From CAZEVY01 sp964515555 (lineage in GTDB: Bacteria; Acidobacteriota; Terriglobia; Bryobacterales; Bryobacteraceae): a stretch of 64,000 bases of DNA. The DNA is taken from contig CAZEVY010000016.1 of the NCBI GenBank assembly GCA_964515555.1, positions 16,645 to 80,644 of the forward strand. The letters run 5' to 3'. Numbering within the stretch: the first letter of the stretch is position 1; each line of letters begins with the position of its first letter. A program made the position numbers and the translations under genes. Shown in pieces: positions 63,807 through 64,000 of the stretch. A model generated the notes under the pieces. That model was not told the origin of the DNA, ran no database searches, and worked only from the letters and a program-made list of their open reading frames with translations.

Positions 63807-64000
63807 ATCGGTGTGCGGCCTCGTTCCGGTCACGTGCATTCTGCCCGCCGGACTGGCCCATCTTTCCAACATTTTCCGCATCGGCCGCCCGGACCCACGG
63901 AACCGCTCCCCCCTACACTGGTGGCAACTCAAGGCCGGGCACGTAGCCGGCCTCGTCGACGCGATCCGGATCGCAAGTCGTCATTTGGTGTCGTCTGCGC
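63807..64000. other. No gene recognised at the right edge
   Basis: The last 194 bases show no protein-like frame. A TACACT box occurs near 63915, and a short GC-rich inverted repeat (GGCCGG..CCGGCC) lies near 63933-63952. The next gene presumably starts beyond the window. Confidence 0.5.

Overview
The window looks like a piece of a high-GC acidobacterial genome, most likely a metagenome-assembled or draft genome of the Bryobacterales/Solibacteraceae (Candidatus Solibacter-type). This is inferred from several family hallmarks: a very large Oar-like TonB-dependent receptor with an N-terminal carboxypeptidase-regulatory domain (plus pieces of two more), an extracellular nuclease ending in what resembles the Solibacter-type C-terminal domain (TIGR03437-like), two Ser/Thr protein kinases fused to TolB-like and TPR regions, two ECF sigma modules, and many Tat-exported single-domain enzymes. 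A run of 10 Ns at 20044-20053, followed by about 100 AT-rich bases, marks a scaffold gap.

Layout. 1-5750: outer-membrane receptor region (start of one receptor leaving on the minus strand, a GT-C-like membrane glycosyltransferase, one complete receptor, one truncated receptor) ending at a tRNA-Arg(ACG). A 19-bp dyad element lies upstream of the first three genes in the same gene-relative orientation. 5.9-11.3 kb: secreted nuclease, small conserved proteins, an ECF sigma/zinc-finger anti-sigma pair, and a toxin-antitoxin locus whose PIN toxin is frameshifted. 11.4-20.7 kb: exported enolase-superfamily and amidohydrolase enzymes, a histone-H1-like protein, a solitary HipA-like kinase, ThiO and a class IV aminotransferase, an AbrB/PIN pair, a DUF362 protein and a gap-interrupted aldo/keto reductase. 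20.7-28.8 kb: TPR protein, DUF4331 protein, M14 peptidase, YHS-like protein and two propeller proteins.

28.9-37.1 kb: first kinase-TPR protein, a four-gene operon (PH-like membrane protein, SDR, sugar-binding lipoprotein, Ldh-type dehydrogenase), rpsU with a clear intrinsic terminator, a metallo-beta-lactamase-fold protein and a ParD/ParE-like locus with a short toxin. 37.1-48.3 kb: cytochrome-c/PQQ dehydrogenase, ACMSD-like amidohydrolase, a three-gene operon with a desaturase-Rossmann fusion and a membrane sulfatase, an envelope operon (LolA-like and HGSNAT-like), and an aldo/keto reductase-amidohydrolase pair. 48.3-64 kb: lexA with a leaderless promoter, DUF309 protein, a secreted protein, a tightly coupled operon (YfhO-like membrane protein, double alpha/beta-hydrolase, PQQ propeller), an ECF sigma/membrane-thioredoxin pair, second kinase-TPR protein, and a porin plus a PstS-like small protein.

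The overall picture is a soil heterotroph investing in outer-membrane uptake, secreted or periplasmic hydrolases and oxidoreductases, and one-component or kinase signalling. I see no CRISPR array, rRNA, prophage or complete insertion sequence. The parts that look least described are the repeated receptor-promoter dyad, the desaturase-Rossmann/sulfatase operon, the sigma factor paired with a membrane thioredoxin, and a recurring promoter layout that implies leaderless mRNAs.
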